Source: Heliocidaris erythrogramma
Lineage: Eukaryota; Echinodermata; Echinoidea; Camarodonta; Echinometridae
Assembly (NCBI GenBank): GCA_025617745.1
Contig: CM046866.1
Location: 17,615,725 to 17,679,724, forward strand
Length of the DNA: 64,000 nt
Direction: 5' to 3'
Part shown: piece after piece, positions 55,263 through 64,000 of the stretch
How positions within the stretch are numbered: the first letter of the stretch is position 1
Layout of the letters: every line of letters starts with the position of its first letter
Notes under the pieces: model-generated
The model's input: only the letters and a program-made list of their open reading frames with translations
Told to the model about the DNA's origin: nothing
Database searches by the model: none
Translations under genes and position numbers: made by a program

Positions 55263-57302
55263 TCATGACCTTTGTTCTTAGGCAGTCAAATACTAAATAT
55301 CACAGAATTTACTTTGTAGGCTACATATAACTATGTCCCCTGATTTTTTTCTTCTCTTAAACATCAATTTCTACAAGAAAACCATAACCCCGAAAGCAAT
55401 TCATGTACGGTATTTGACCTGATCTGTATACAAATTATCAGAATTTCACAGAAAAAAAATAAAGATAAAAAATATGTAATTCCAAGAAAAAAATCATCCA
55501 TTTGACTTGATTTGAATACATCCTATCCAAATAAATATAGCACTCGTACAAGTCAAACCCCTACAGATTTTCTTCAAAAGGAGTTTACAATCTATCATGA
55601 TTCTGATATTTAAATTTAAGTACTTAATCCATACATACTTGAAATTACAATTATTTTCATCATATGATCAGCATGTATATGTAGTTTGGTCTACATTCAT
55701 ACCAAATATATTAAAAAATAAATAAAATACATTCCTTTCAATATAAACAATCGATACTAATAAGTAGAAAGTACTAAGTTTATAGTTACCACAATGTTCT
55801 GATTAACTATTTTCAAAGAATAAATAATCTCTGAAGCAAAATTGCACTTTATAGAAGGTAGAAACAAACATCATCAGACCATTTGCCATTTTGTGTTGGT
55901 GACATCTGGTATACTTATGTTTACAGTATTGCGAAGGTCACATACTGTATTCAACTCATCTCATCTCCCTGGGTTACTACAGTGGACATGGAGCGACAAA
56001 AATGATATCCATATATGATTTTTTGAGAATAAAATCATGACATCATATGCTGACATTTTTGAACAAGTTAAATAATAAGAATTACCATGAAACAGATTTT
56101 TTTTTTCTTAGTGAAGGGATAAAATGATGGGCTTTTAGCGGCCTATTTTGGCCTACAAGAAATTCCAGGCCTTCACACGTACAAGACAAATTTCAACATA
56201 TCCTTTGTGCATCTAAAGTCATTCCATGAGACTATTTGAAAAGCAAAAATAAAAGCAGGTTCACTTTAAAGGAGAACATTTCTTATACAATAATAATCAA
56301 ATGCATATATATCAGCGCTCACTTTTTCATTATACATGTTACATGAATATGTTGCACCATCATCAAGTATGTTTTCTTAATGAAACTGGAATGCAAGTAT
56401 AAGTATAGTTACATGTATTCTCTTAAACAGTGCTTAGAAAAATATAACATTGAAAGATTTTATTAGAAAACTCTTGAATTTGCTCTTGCAGTCGCTCAAG
56501 ATGCTGTTAATATTACTTCTTGTTACCAGATACATTGTTCATAAGAAGAAGAAGAGTTTAATTAGAGTCAAACCATTTGTCCTCTAGTACGGTGCAAAGT
56601 AAGGTATAGTATCTCACCTTTTGCACAAGAATTATGGTATAACTGAACATATCTGAATATTTCTGAATATTTCTTTCTCCTAAGAAGAGCATGGCAGCTC
56701 TAAACATCCACTCTAGGTGTTATCAGAAATGAACATGTAGCTATCAAGGAAATTATGAATCGAAGCTGAACCACTTGTCCTCAAAACAGTACAGAGTGTC
56801 ATGTATGCCATCTGATATTCTCCACAAGAACATTGCAGCATCTCATATGTTTCTCCCAGATGGCAGCTGGGTAGCTTAGGCATTCGCTCCTGTTGTTACT
56901 AGAAATGTCACTTATGTTATTGGGCAGGATGTTCTTCCCAGGGATACCACTGTTGATAATGGTAAATAGGATGGCTTTCAACATTTGCGCTTGGTGCTAT
57001 TGAATATGATGTTCATAACACCGGTCAGAGAACAGTAGTTATCAACATCCACCCTTGAAGAGGTAGACAACGGATCACTTGGTTTGGCAACATCAAGCAG
57101 TGGACTGGATATTGCTGTGGAGATGTCATATCTTACACGTATGATCGAAGAAGATGGATGTGCACAGCTGCCAACCCCAGCCTCGAGACAGCACCTGATG
57201 AATGAAATCTTGAAGAATCTTGATGCTGCCGAAGATGTCATTGACTAAACTTGGTAGATGAACACTCATCAATGTCAACTGTTACCCGTGATATTGTTCA
57301 TA
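55263..57302. other. Intergenic DNA, nothing recognised
   Basis: Mostly AT-rich. The part 56990-57245 is less AT-rich and has an open minus-strand frame of 87 codons without a recognised domain; it could be an unrecognised 3' UTR of SLC38A7 or another gene's fragment. Confidence 0.35.
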
Positions 57303-57382
57303 TTAACCCATTGCCTACGGGAACTGGGTGGTCCCTGTATTAAGCCTATGGGAATGTGACAATTCAGTAGTCCATGGGTTAA
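57303..57382 (+). mobile_element. Short TTAA-bounded palindromic element
   Basis: TTAACCCATTGCC at the left and CCATGGGTTAA at the right; partner of 12001-12083 in inverse orientation. Its right TTAA is shared with the next element. Confidence 0.75.
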
Positions 57383-57799
57383 CCCTTTCAGGAATTATTT
57401 AAGGAATTATTTAAGGCCTAAATTGATCACATTTTGTTCTTCAAATTGGCAACAATAATATTTTTCTTTTAGTGCTACAGGGTTCTAATAAGATGTTATG
57501 TCTTTGAAAACAATATATATCGCTACAAAATTTGTTGAAAAGTTTTTTAAAAATTCCAATTTTGATAAAAAAAGGATTTTGAACCTCTCAACGTGTTGCC
57601 AATTAAAGGATTTTACAGCTTATTCTCGTTTTTAACATTCCTGGCATCAAACACCAGCTGGTCATGCAACAAAAATGGACATAGTGTGTGTAGAAATTTT
57701 TTCTCTTTCTACTCATGCATCTAGTATATTTTTCTAGAGCTTCTAAATCAAATTTTATTGAGCCAAACCACAAAATGTCAATTGTCTTGAAAGGGTTAA
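57379..57799 (+). mobile_element. TTAA-flanked MITE (piggyBac-like termini), copy 2
   Basis: TTAACCCTTTCAGGAATT at the left and TTGAAAGGGTTAA at the right: TTAA followed by CCCTTTCA on both ends, 421 bases. Inverse partner of 14681-15074. TTAA and CCC-type ends recall piggyBac (family knowledge); no transposase. Confidence 0.85.
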
Positions 57800-57803
57800 A
57801 GGG

Positions 57804-58111
57804 TACTGTAAACGCTGTTATTTTCGCGCATTTAAATTTTCCCACTGAGCGACCCCAAAACATAAATTCGCGCTGCACAATTACACGCTCGTATGTACAC
57901 CCACTCCATTTATTAATTTACACACACGCAGTCTATTCCAATGCATACGGCATGCGCAACTACACACACATATTAATGTGCTTGAAGCGCGCAATAAACC
58001 CGCATAGGAAACCAGGCTAATATTTTTGCGAGTTCTATAATTCGCGTCCGCCGAAAATACCGCGAAATCCGCAAAAATTAATGTACGGCAAATATTTCTG
58101 CATTTACAGTA
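57804..58111 (+). mobile_element. MITE, TACTGTAAACGC family, copy 2, in SLC38A7 3' UTR
   Basis: TACTGTAAACGC at the left and GCATTTACAGTA at the right bound 308 bases shared in order with 24701-24976. It lies 12 bases beyond the SLC38A7 stop codon, so unless the gene ends at once it must be part of the 3' untranslated region (read antisense). Confidence 0.9.
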
Positions 58112-58123
58112 AGAGAATATCTC

Positions 58124-58293
58124 TCAGCAGTCATTCTTGATACCGGAGATGTCATTCATGATGGAGAGGGTAAGGCTCTCAAAGAAGATGAAGACACCCA
58201 AAGCCAAGAGGAACCCTCCAAAGGTAATAAGGAACCATCTTTTTCTCCGTGATGCAGCAGAGTGCTGGAGTACAAACTGGACCAGGCATATAC
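58124..58293 (-). CDS. SLC38A7: SLC38A7 last coding exon with stop
   Basis: Acceptor CTCACAG; encodes [19 protein letters not shown], the last membrane helix and the tail [10 protein letters not shown], then TGA. The first two bases complete the Gly codon of FPG. Confidence 0.9.
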
Positions 58294-61200
58294 CTGTGAG
58301 AGGGAGAGAAAACAGAAGGATCTAAATATGGAGAGAATGAGAGAGACAAAAAAGAGAAAGAGAGGGGTAGAGAGAGAAAGAGAGAAAAAAAGTTGGGCAG
58401 TAAGGAGAAACAGGAGGGGAAAGAAGGAGAGAGGGAGAGTAAGGAGAGAATAGAAGGGAGAGGAAAGAGACAGAGACAGGAAGATAGAGAGAGAGAGAGA
58501 GAGAAAGAGAGACAGAGAGAAAGAGAGACAGAGAGAAAGAGAGACAGAGAGACAGATAGAAAGAGAGACAGGTAGAGAGAGCAAGAGAGAGACAGGGAAA
58601 GACTGACAGCTTGAAAGAGACAAAGGGCATAAATGTAGAATGGAAAATAAGTGTGCATGCAAATAGAATAAGAGAGAAGGATGACATATCTCAAGGACCA
58701 TTTGTAATTCATAAGATTAATATACACAAAAGTACCGTGTGAGAGAAGAGAGAATAGCTACATGTAGAAAGAGATACATACATAAAGATGATCATTCAGA
58801 ACTTACAAGATTAAGACTGACAGAGTGGCATGGTCATTGTTCATGCATTTAGTTTCATATCAAGAACAATAGATGCAGTATCAACATTAGGACACCCACA
58901 CATTGAATTAATGAAAGCAAAACTTTTAGACGCATTTTGAGCAAGAATAATTGAAATCTCTTCTCTCAAGGCAGCCAAATACTCTATAGTGTGTATCAGC
59001 AACCATTTACATGTATCTTTTGAAATTCAACCTAACCTATTTCTTCATAGCCATGTGATATTAGGTCACATGTCACACATATCTTTAAGAGAATCTCGTA
59101 GGAGATAATCCACTACCACCTGCCTATATTCCCACACTTTTATGTAGAAATTGAATTACTGAATTGTCTGATGCCCATCGGATTCAGAACAATATTCTTA
59201 ATAAGCTTCATAGGTGTAATGAACCAATTGTGAAGTGAATGTCTACAATTCTTACATATTTGTTATTAAATATAATTCATCTTTATCCACAAATACTTTC
59301 ACTTGAATAAATATCTAAAAACACAATCTTCACCATTTTTTGTTTTACTATGATGCCAATATAACAGCACTTCTTAAAATCAAAATTTGAAAGACAGCCT
59401 GCTTCAGCATCACATGAGAACAACAACTATACTAATATTTACTTTTGAATTGCATGTAGCACTTGGAACTAATGCCATGTTACATCAGTGTGAGCATTTT
59501 GCTTTCACAACGGTATGCTTTTTTCAAATAGCGGCTTTACCAATTAACAAATTTTGGTACTAAAATTAAGATACACAACTATAGTGTTTTAAAATATGTG
59601 CTTTTAATCTACAAGGACGTGATTTCATGCAAACAAATAAAAAGTTCCAATATCATTGAATATCACTGAGTCCAGTATCCATTATCTAAAAGATACAGGT
59701 ATGTGATAGTGCATTTCATTTGATTTTATATTTGGACTGCCAGGAAAAAAAGATTAGCCATTACAGTATCTGATACACGAATGTGCAAAGCCTTTGCATC
59801 CTCTGGAATCAAGGTAATCATGTATGAGATTAGTCTTTGATACATATCAACAAAAGCTTAAGGAAGGTCATCTTGACTGAACTGGTAATCAAGGAATATA
59901 AATTCTCACAGAATCAAACAAACCTTATACTGAATGTTCAGCATTACAAATATGATTATGACTACCTGATAAATGCAGGTCCCATATCATTTTAAAAGGA
60001 ACTGTTTTGTAACTGAGTAATAGGCAAATACAAACAAACAAAAAAACCAAAAAAAATCAATCTAGCAGTTACAGACATATTCATGACATTTCAGTATCAT
60101 ATGTGCACCCTTAAAGTGAATTGTGCTTTTCAGTAAATGTGATCTCAAGCAAAGTTCTTATCACATTTAATTTTTCTTTATACTTTTTGCTTGTCCAAAC
60201 AACCCATCTACTGCATAACAATTCAGAACCCCTTCAAGATGGTTTCTCTCAAACACCAATTCACAGAAATGAAGATTAGCTTTAAATTTGTGTTGAATAG
60301 CTTCACACAGTGCCTAATATATATCATTGGTTGTCACCTTCACATGAACTACATGTAGTCTTACAAATGTACAAAACATCACATGCTTACAATCCTCACA
60401 TGCTATCTTGTTTGCCCTTCCTATCTCTTTTAACACTACTGATAACATACTTTAAGGAGGGTATCATTGTTCACTGTACGCATATCAAACAAGCTGTCAT
60501 ATAAGCAAAAATTCAGTCCAGATTTATGGACTATTGTGTTTTACAGTACTAAATTTAGAAAAAAAGGAGGTGGTTTAGTCAATATGCAGTGATATATATT
60601 ATGAAATTTGTTGAAATCACTATGTACTTATTCAAAATTTTATGCAATTTCATTTTTTTATGAATTCTATTTAAAAAAATGTCTTTTAACCAAGCTGCAA
60701 GTTATGTGAAGTAATACACTTCTTTTTTTTTTTTAAATATAATAAAAAATAATAAGTCGTTCTTTTTGGGTCCATTCAACAATTAAATAATTATAGTACA
60801 TGCATACATGTAGGTACTTTCAATAAACTACCAGTAAGCATTAATGCTCTTGCCTCATAAAATCTTTTGCATTCAAACCCAAGGGGTATTAACTCAGTGT
60901 AAACCTTCGGGGCCCAGTTTCATAAAACTTATAATCAATAAAAAGTTACAATAATTGTTATAAGCTCCTGAAATCCTTGAATCTGATTGGCCGAGAGCAA
61001 ATTTGTCATAGAAAAGGGGCAGTTGTTATTGATAACAACTTTTATGAAACAGGGCCCTGGTTTCAATTAGATGAAAGGATTTCAAAGTAAGGGACTTTTA
61101 TTCTGCAAAATTTTCTCATCAGTCGTTTGAGAATTGAAATCAGAAAGTCAACTCACCTGGAAAGACAAATATAAAGACAGCAGCCAGCCCTCCGATGACC

Positions 61201-63379
61201 GAGATGACCACCCCTATATCTGGAATGAAGAGAGCCAGCAGAAGGGAGATACTAAACCAGGTCAAGGTCTCGATGACCCTGCGTCGTTTCTCTCTCACAT
61301 CCCACTCTTCATCTGTCCTGCCAAAGGCTGATTGTAGCATGGTCTCTATGGCTAATCTGTAAGGATTGGATATGTTGTTATTTAATTCTGTTAAAAGGAA
61401 TATTAGGTGACATGTAAAATAAACTTCTGTAGTGGTCTCTCGAAAATGTGTGTATTGCATCATTTTCTTTGGCGAATTAGTGGAATTTTTTTCCTTTATT
61501 CTCAACATTGTTAATCTGTTGAGATGGATTTTAGTATTGCATTTCAAACATGTTGGAACAGACTATTCTTCAATGAGGTCTTTAAAAATGATTAAATCGT
61601 CATTCTGACAGGTCAGATACTAAAATAGATGAACACGAATTTTGATTCTGGACAGACTTTTTCCCACAGCTTTAATATTTTGACAATATCCTAGTTAACA
61701 TATAGCACATATATGCCAGAACATACATGTACTTTGATGTAATTTGGGTACATTCCTATCAATTAATTATTATCCAGCTCAGGTGTCAGAGCAGAAAAAG
61801 ATGTACTGCAAAATATAAATCAACAAATCTTGTATAGTACATTTAATTCTTTCAGATGTACATAGTACATTTAATTCTTTCAGATGTAATAATAGTACAT
61901 TTAATTCTTCCAGATGTTCCATAGCCTGCCTGTTGACACTTCGTCGGAAACAATCAACAAATATTAGGTCAAAGTATCATTAGATTGATATGATTAAACA
62001 ACTGCTTTACCTGCCACAGAAATGTAAAATAGGGTACGTTGTAAGCATGTTGGCTAATGCCATAACCCTCGCGATCATGATCGTGATGTTCTTGCCGCGA
62101 TACGAGAGTAAGATGTCCGAGCAGACGTCTTTACCAAACGCTAGAGACCCAAATATGCCAGAGAGGGTGTAGGCTGTACAGCTGATGAGAAGGGCTGGTA
62201 CGAGGACGCGCGTGAACCGAGGGAGGGAACGTTTGTGAAGGCTGGAGTAGACTGGAACTATACTAACATGGCACTGTCAAAATCAAATCAAAATAAGAGA
62301 AAGATCATAGAATAAGAAGCACCTTTAAAGAAGGGAAGGGTGTATGAAGATTCTTTTTTAATGACAGGTGAAATATACAACTGGTGGAAAAAGAGAAGAA
62401 AAAGAAGACATTAAAATTTACTTGGTAACATCCATGAAATAATCTGTAAAAATGCATACATGATAAAGGAGAATACCTTCAACTATTAGGCATGTTAGAG
62501 TAAAGCAGATTTAACTTACATGGTAGGTTTAATTTACAGTCTACAACCATACATGTATTATTGGACGGTTCTGTTTCACATAATAGTGCATATTCTTGAG
62601 CTGAACATTAATTTAACTTTCTACCTGCTGAATTAAGTTACAGTATTTATAGAACACTTACTTGCTTCATAATGTTGGGGATACAATAAGCTGTTTTTTC
62701 CTTTGGGCCATGTTGTAATTGTGTATGTATCATTAGATAAAAGAAATAAATGTCACTTCTAGGCTTTGAAATAGCAAAATCTTTCATCTGCTGTGCACTT
62801 AAATTTCCCTTTAATACCATTCTTCTTCAAAAAAATTCTAGTTTCATGCAAATTACCTCAAATCCAAAGCAAAAAGTTGGTACAAATGTAAAGACTTGAA
62901 TCAACAATGTGTACCTAGTGAACAGACCCAATTGACATGCTACCAAAAGGCCTTTTTACATATACAGTCAAACCTGTCTATTAAGGCCACCCAAGGGAAA
63001 CAGAAAAAGTGGCCACTGTAGACAGGTGGCCTTTATAGACAGGTTCTAAAGCACATATTTCTTGCTACAGGGAGGCAATATAAATGACCACTATAGACAG
63101 GTGACCGCTATAGACAGGTGACCGCTATAGACAGGTGGCCACTAAGACAGGTTTGACTGTAGCTGTAATGTGTATTTCTTTTCAACAGTTCTCTTGTTTT
63201 CCATGCCAATTACCTGGAACCCAAAGCAAATAGTGGGTATAGATGCAAAGACTTGAGTCCACGATGAAGGTTTGGTGACTACCTCTACCGGTTGGCCTCC
63301 ATTACCGGTTTGTCCCCATATGCAGTAATTGACAATGATCACCACACAGATGTACAGTGATGCTAATACCCCAACTGAC
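58124..63379 (-). CDS. SLC38A7: SLC38A7-like amino-acid transporter, C-terminal four exons
   Basis: SLC38 proteins are sodium-coupled neutral amino-acid transporters with 11 membrane helices; SLC38A7 acts at the lysosome or plasma membrane on glutamine and asparagine (family knowledge). Four exons in the window (63379-63214, 62273-62011, 61356-61157, 58293-58124) give 265 codons to the stop, over half of the roughly 460-residue family protein. Seen here: helix [16 protein letters not shown], the family block [21 protein letters not shown], then [20 protein letters not shown] and [11 protein letters not shown], then [20 protein letters not shown] with [20 protein letters not shown], and a last helix [19 protein letters not shown]. 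All introns have GT/AG and phases match. The motifs YPILHFCGR and [17 protein letters not shown] favour SLC38A7 over SLC38A8. Upstream exons lie beyond base 64000. Confidence 0.92.
58294..58610. repeat. (GA)n-rich tract in the last SLC38A7 intron
   Basis: About 300 bases of GAGAGA and GAAAGA with GACAGA units, next to the last acceptor. On the minus strand it is CT-rich and so extends the polypyrimidine tract of that acceptor. Long frames through it are artefacts. Confidence 0.92.
58611..60908. other. SLC38A7 last intron, nothing recognised
   Basis: AT-rich intron sequence without a family repeat or extra exon that I can see. Confidence 0.45.
60909..61060. mobile_element. MITE, family C, in the last SLC38A7 intron
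   Basis: GGGGCCCAGTTTCATAAAAC and TTTATGAAACAGGGCCC are inverted ends; the core TTGAATCTGATTGGCCGAG is the family C core. Confidence 0.88.
61157..61356 (-). CDS. SLC38A7: SLC38A7 penultimate coding exon
   Basis: Encodes [32 protein letters not shown] and two membrane segments ending FVFPG. Donor CCAG|GTGAGT. 200 bases, phase 2 in, phase 1 out. Confidence 0.95.
61357..62010. other. SLC38A7 intron, with small tandem repeat
   Basis: AGTACATTTAATTCTTTCAGATGT occurs three times head to tail at about 61838-61918 with small changes. Nothing else recognised. Confidence 0.6.
62011..62273 (-). CDS. SLC38A7: SLC38A7 internal exon
   Basis: Encodes [20 protein letters not shown], a membrane helix ([19 protein letters not shown]), [16 protein letters not shown] and [11 protein letters not shown]. 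Acceptor TTTTGACAG; donor GCAG|GTAAAG. Confidence 0.95.
62857..62925 (-). pseudogene. Partial duplicate of an SLC38A7 exon end
   Basis: Read on the minus strand this encodes [18 protein letters not shown] followed by a GTAATTTG donor. It aligns without gaps to [26 protein letters not shown] of the exon at 63214-63379; about three quarters of 55 bases match by eye, and similarity extends into the intron past the donor (ATGCAAATTAC / ATGCCAATTAC). The frame stays open, and a candidate acceptor (TTTTGGTAG) lies about 35 bases upstream of the copy. Either a decayed duplicate exon or part of an alternative one. Confidence 0.7.
62963..63162. mobile_element. MITE, ACAGTCAAACCTGTCTA family, copy 2 (SLC38A7 intron)
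   Basis: ACAGTCAAACCTGTCTATTA and AGACAGGTTTGACTGT are inverted ends; inside, ACTATAGACAGGTGACCG / GCTATAGACAGGTGACC repeat in tandem. Partner of 38248-38424. Confidence 0.88.
63214..63379 (-). CDS. SLC38A7: SLC38A7 internal exon, most 5' in the window
   Basis: Encodes [19 protein letters not shown], a Gly/Gln loop ([18 protein letters not shown]) and [16 protein letters not shown]. Acceptor CCCACTTCAG; donor CCAG|GTAATT. A partial second copy of its end lies in the next intron (62857-62925). Confidence 0.93.
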
Positions 63380-64000
63380 CTGAAGTGGGATTTGAAAGAG
63401 GTATGCTTAGTTTGTGTGAACTGTTGAACATCTCTACAAAGGTGTTATTGGAAGAATTTTCAAAAGTCTTCTGTGACTGAATTCTGCAATTCTGCAATCT
63501 ATTTTCATATTGGAACATCAAACTGATTATCACTTCACAGTGTTGAAAGGGAACGGTCTTCCAGATTCATATACAGTAAATTGTAACACAGCATCACATG
63601 CACAAACCTGTGACCTATCCATGGTCATTCAGACTCAGACCCACCCCCCCCCCACTCAGTATTATTTAGGGTACGCGTAAGCTCGTTCCTTCCCTTTGAA
63701 AGCACCCCCCTGTCTCAGGTCTGCCAAAAATTTGGAACCCCCTTTTGCGGGCTTTTAACAGGCCTTTTCCTGCCTTGGAGACCCCCCTAAATTCGGAACA
63801 CTGCTCAATGTACCCCCTACATGGATCTCAGGTGAGCTCTCATTCCAACCCCATATCTCAGGACAGACACCCACCCCCCCCCCCCCCCCCCCCCCCCCTC
63901 ATATCAGGTAAGCTGTCATTACAATACCTTATGAGAGATTTTTAAATGTTCAAAATGGGATCTCAGAACGCAATGCAGTCATAAGAAACCAAACAAAAAT
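63380..64000. other. SLC38A7 intron to window edge, with poly-C runs
   Basis: No further SLC38A7 exon was found. Poly-C runs at about 63644-63652 and 63873-63898 and several CCCCC(T/A) blocks with CTCAGGT phrases suggest a degenerate local repeat. Confidence 0.45.

Noticed and set aside
58156-58727. Overlapping frames of up to 182 codons on the minus strand
   Set aside because: They run through the GA/CT tract in the last SLC38A7 intron and overlap the real last exon in other frames.

Overview
The window is eukaryotic nuclear DNA. It is AT-rich, with spliced genes, long introns, a LINE, tRNA-derived SINEs, many short inverted-repeat (MITE-type) elements and abundant microsatellites. The proteins and the repeat style suggest a marine invertebrate deuterostome, most likely an echinoderm such as a sea urchin. 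That assignment is inferred from general knowledge, not from a search.

Three host genes can be read with confidence. (1) At the left edge on the minus strand is the first coding exon of a CCDC102A-like coiled-coil protein (179-1413); the rest lies beyond the window. (2) In the middle on the plus strand is a complete BBS4 gene, the TPR subunit of the BBSome. I resolved it into 13 coding exons between 36176 and 50089; every junction has GT/AG signals and all phases agree, giving a 530-residue protein. (3) At the right edge on the minus strand are the last four coding exons of an SLC38A7-like amino-acid transporter (58124-63379); the 5' exons lie beyond base 64000. The genes share no pathway and are simply neighbours.

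Layout: 0-1.7 kb, CCDC102A exon and promoter side. 1.7-36 kb, a long stretch with no convincing coding gene, filled with MITEs, tandem duplications, a roughly 1.3 kb minisatellite (19.2-20.4 kb) and a large fold-back palindrome with 147-bp internal repeats (31.1-31.96 kb). 36.1-50.2 kb, BBS4, whose introns carry an uninterrupted 1161-codon APE/RT LINE ORF in sense orientation (intron 11), LINE and SINE fragments and several MITEs. 50.2-57.3 kb, intergenic DNA with more MITEs and a composite repeat containing a tRNA-like module. 57.3-63.4 kb, SLC38A7, whose stop codon lies 12 bases from a run of three abutting MITEs and one of whose introns holds a partial second copy of an exon.

No non-host coding system beyond mobile elements was found. 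The observations most worth checking are the duplicated SLC38A7 exon, the fold-back element with 147-bp repeats, the uninterrupted LINE in BBS4, and the MITE families whose members can be paired within this one window. All repeat comparisons were made by eye.
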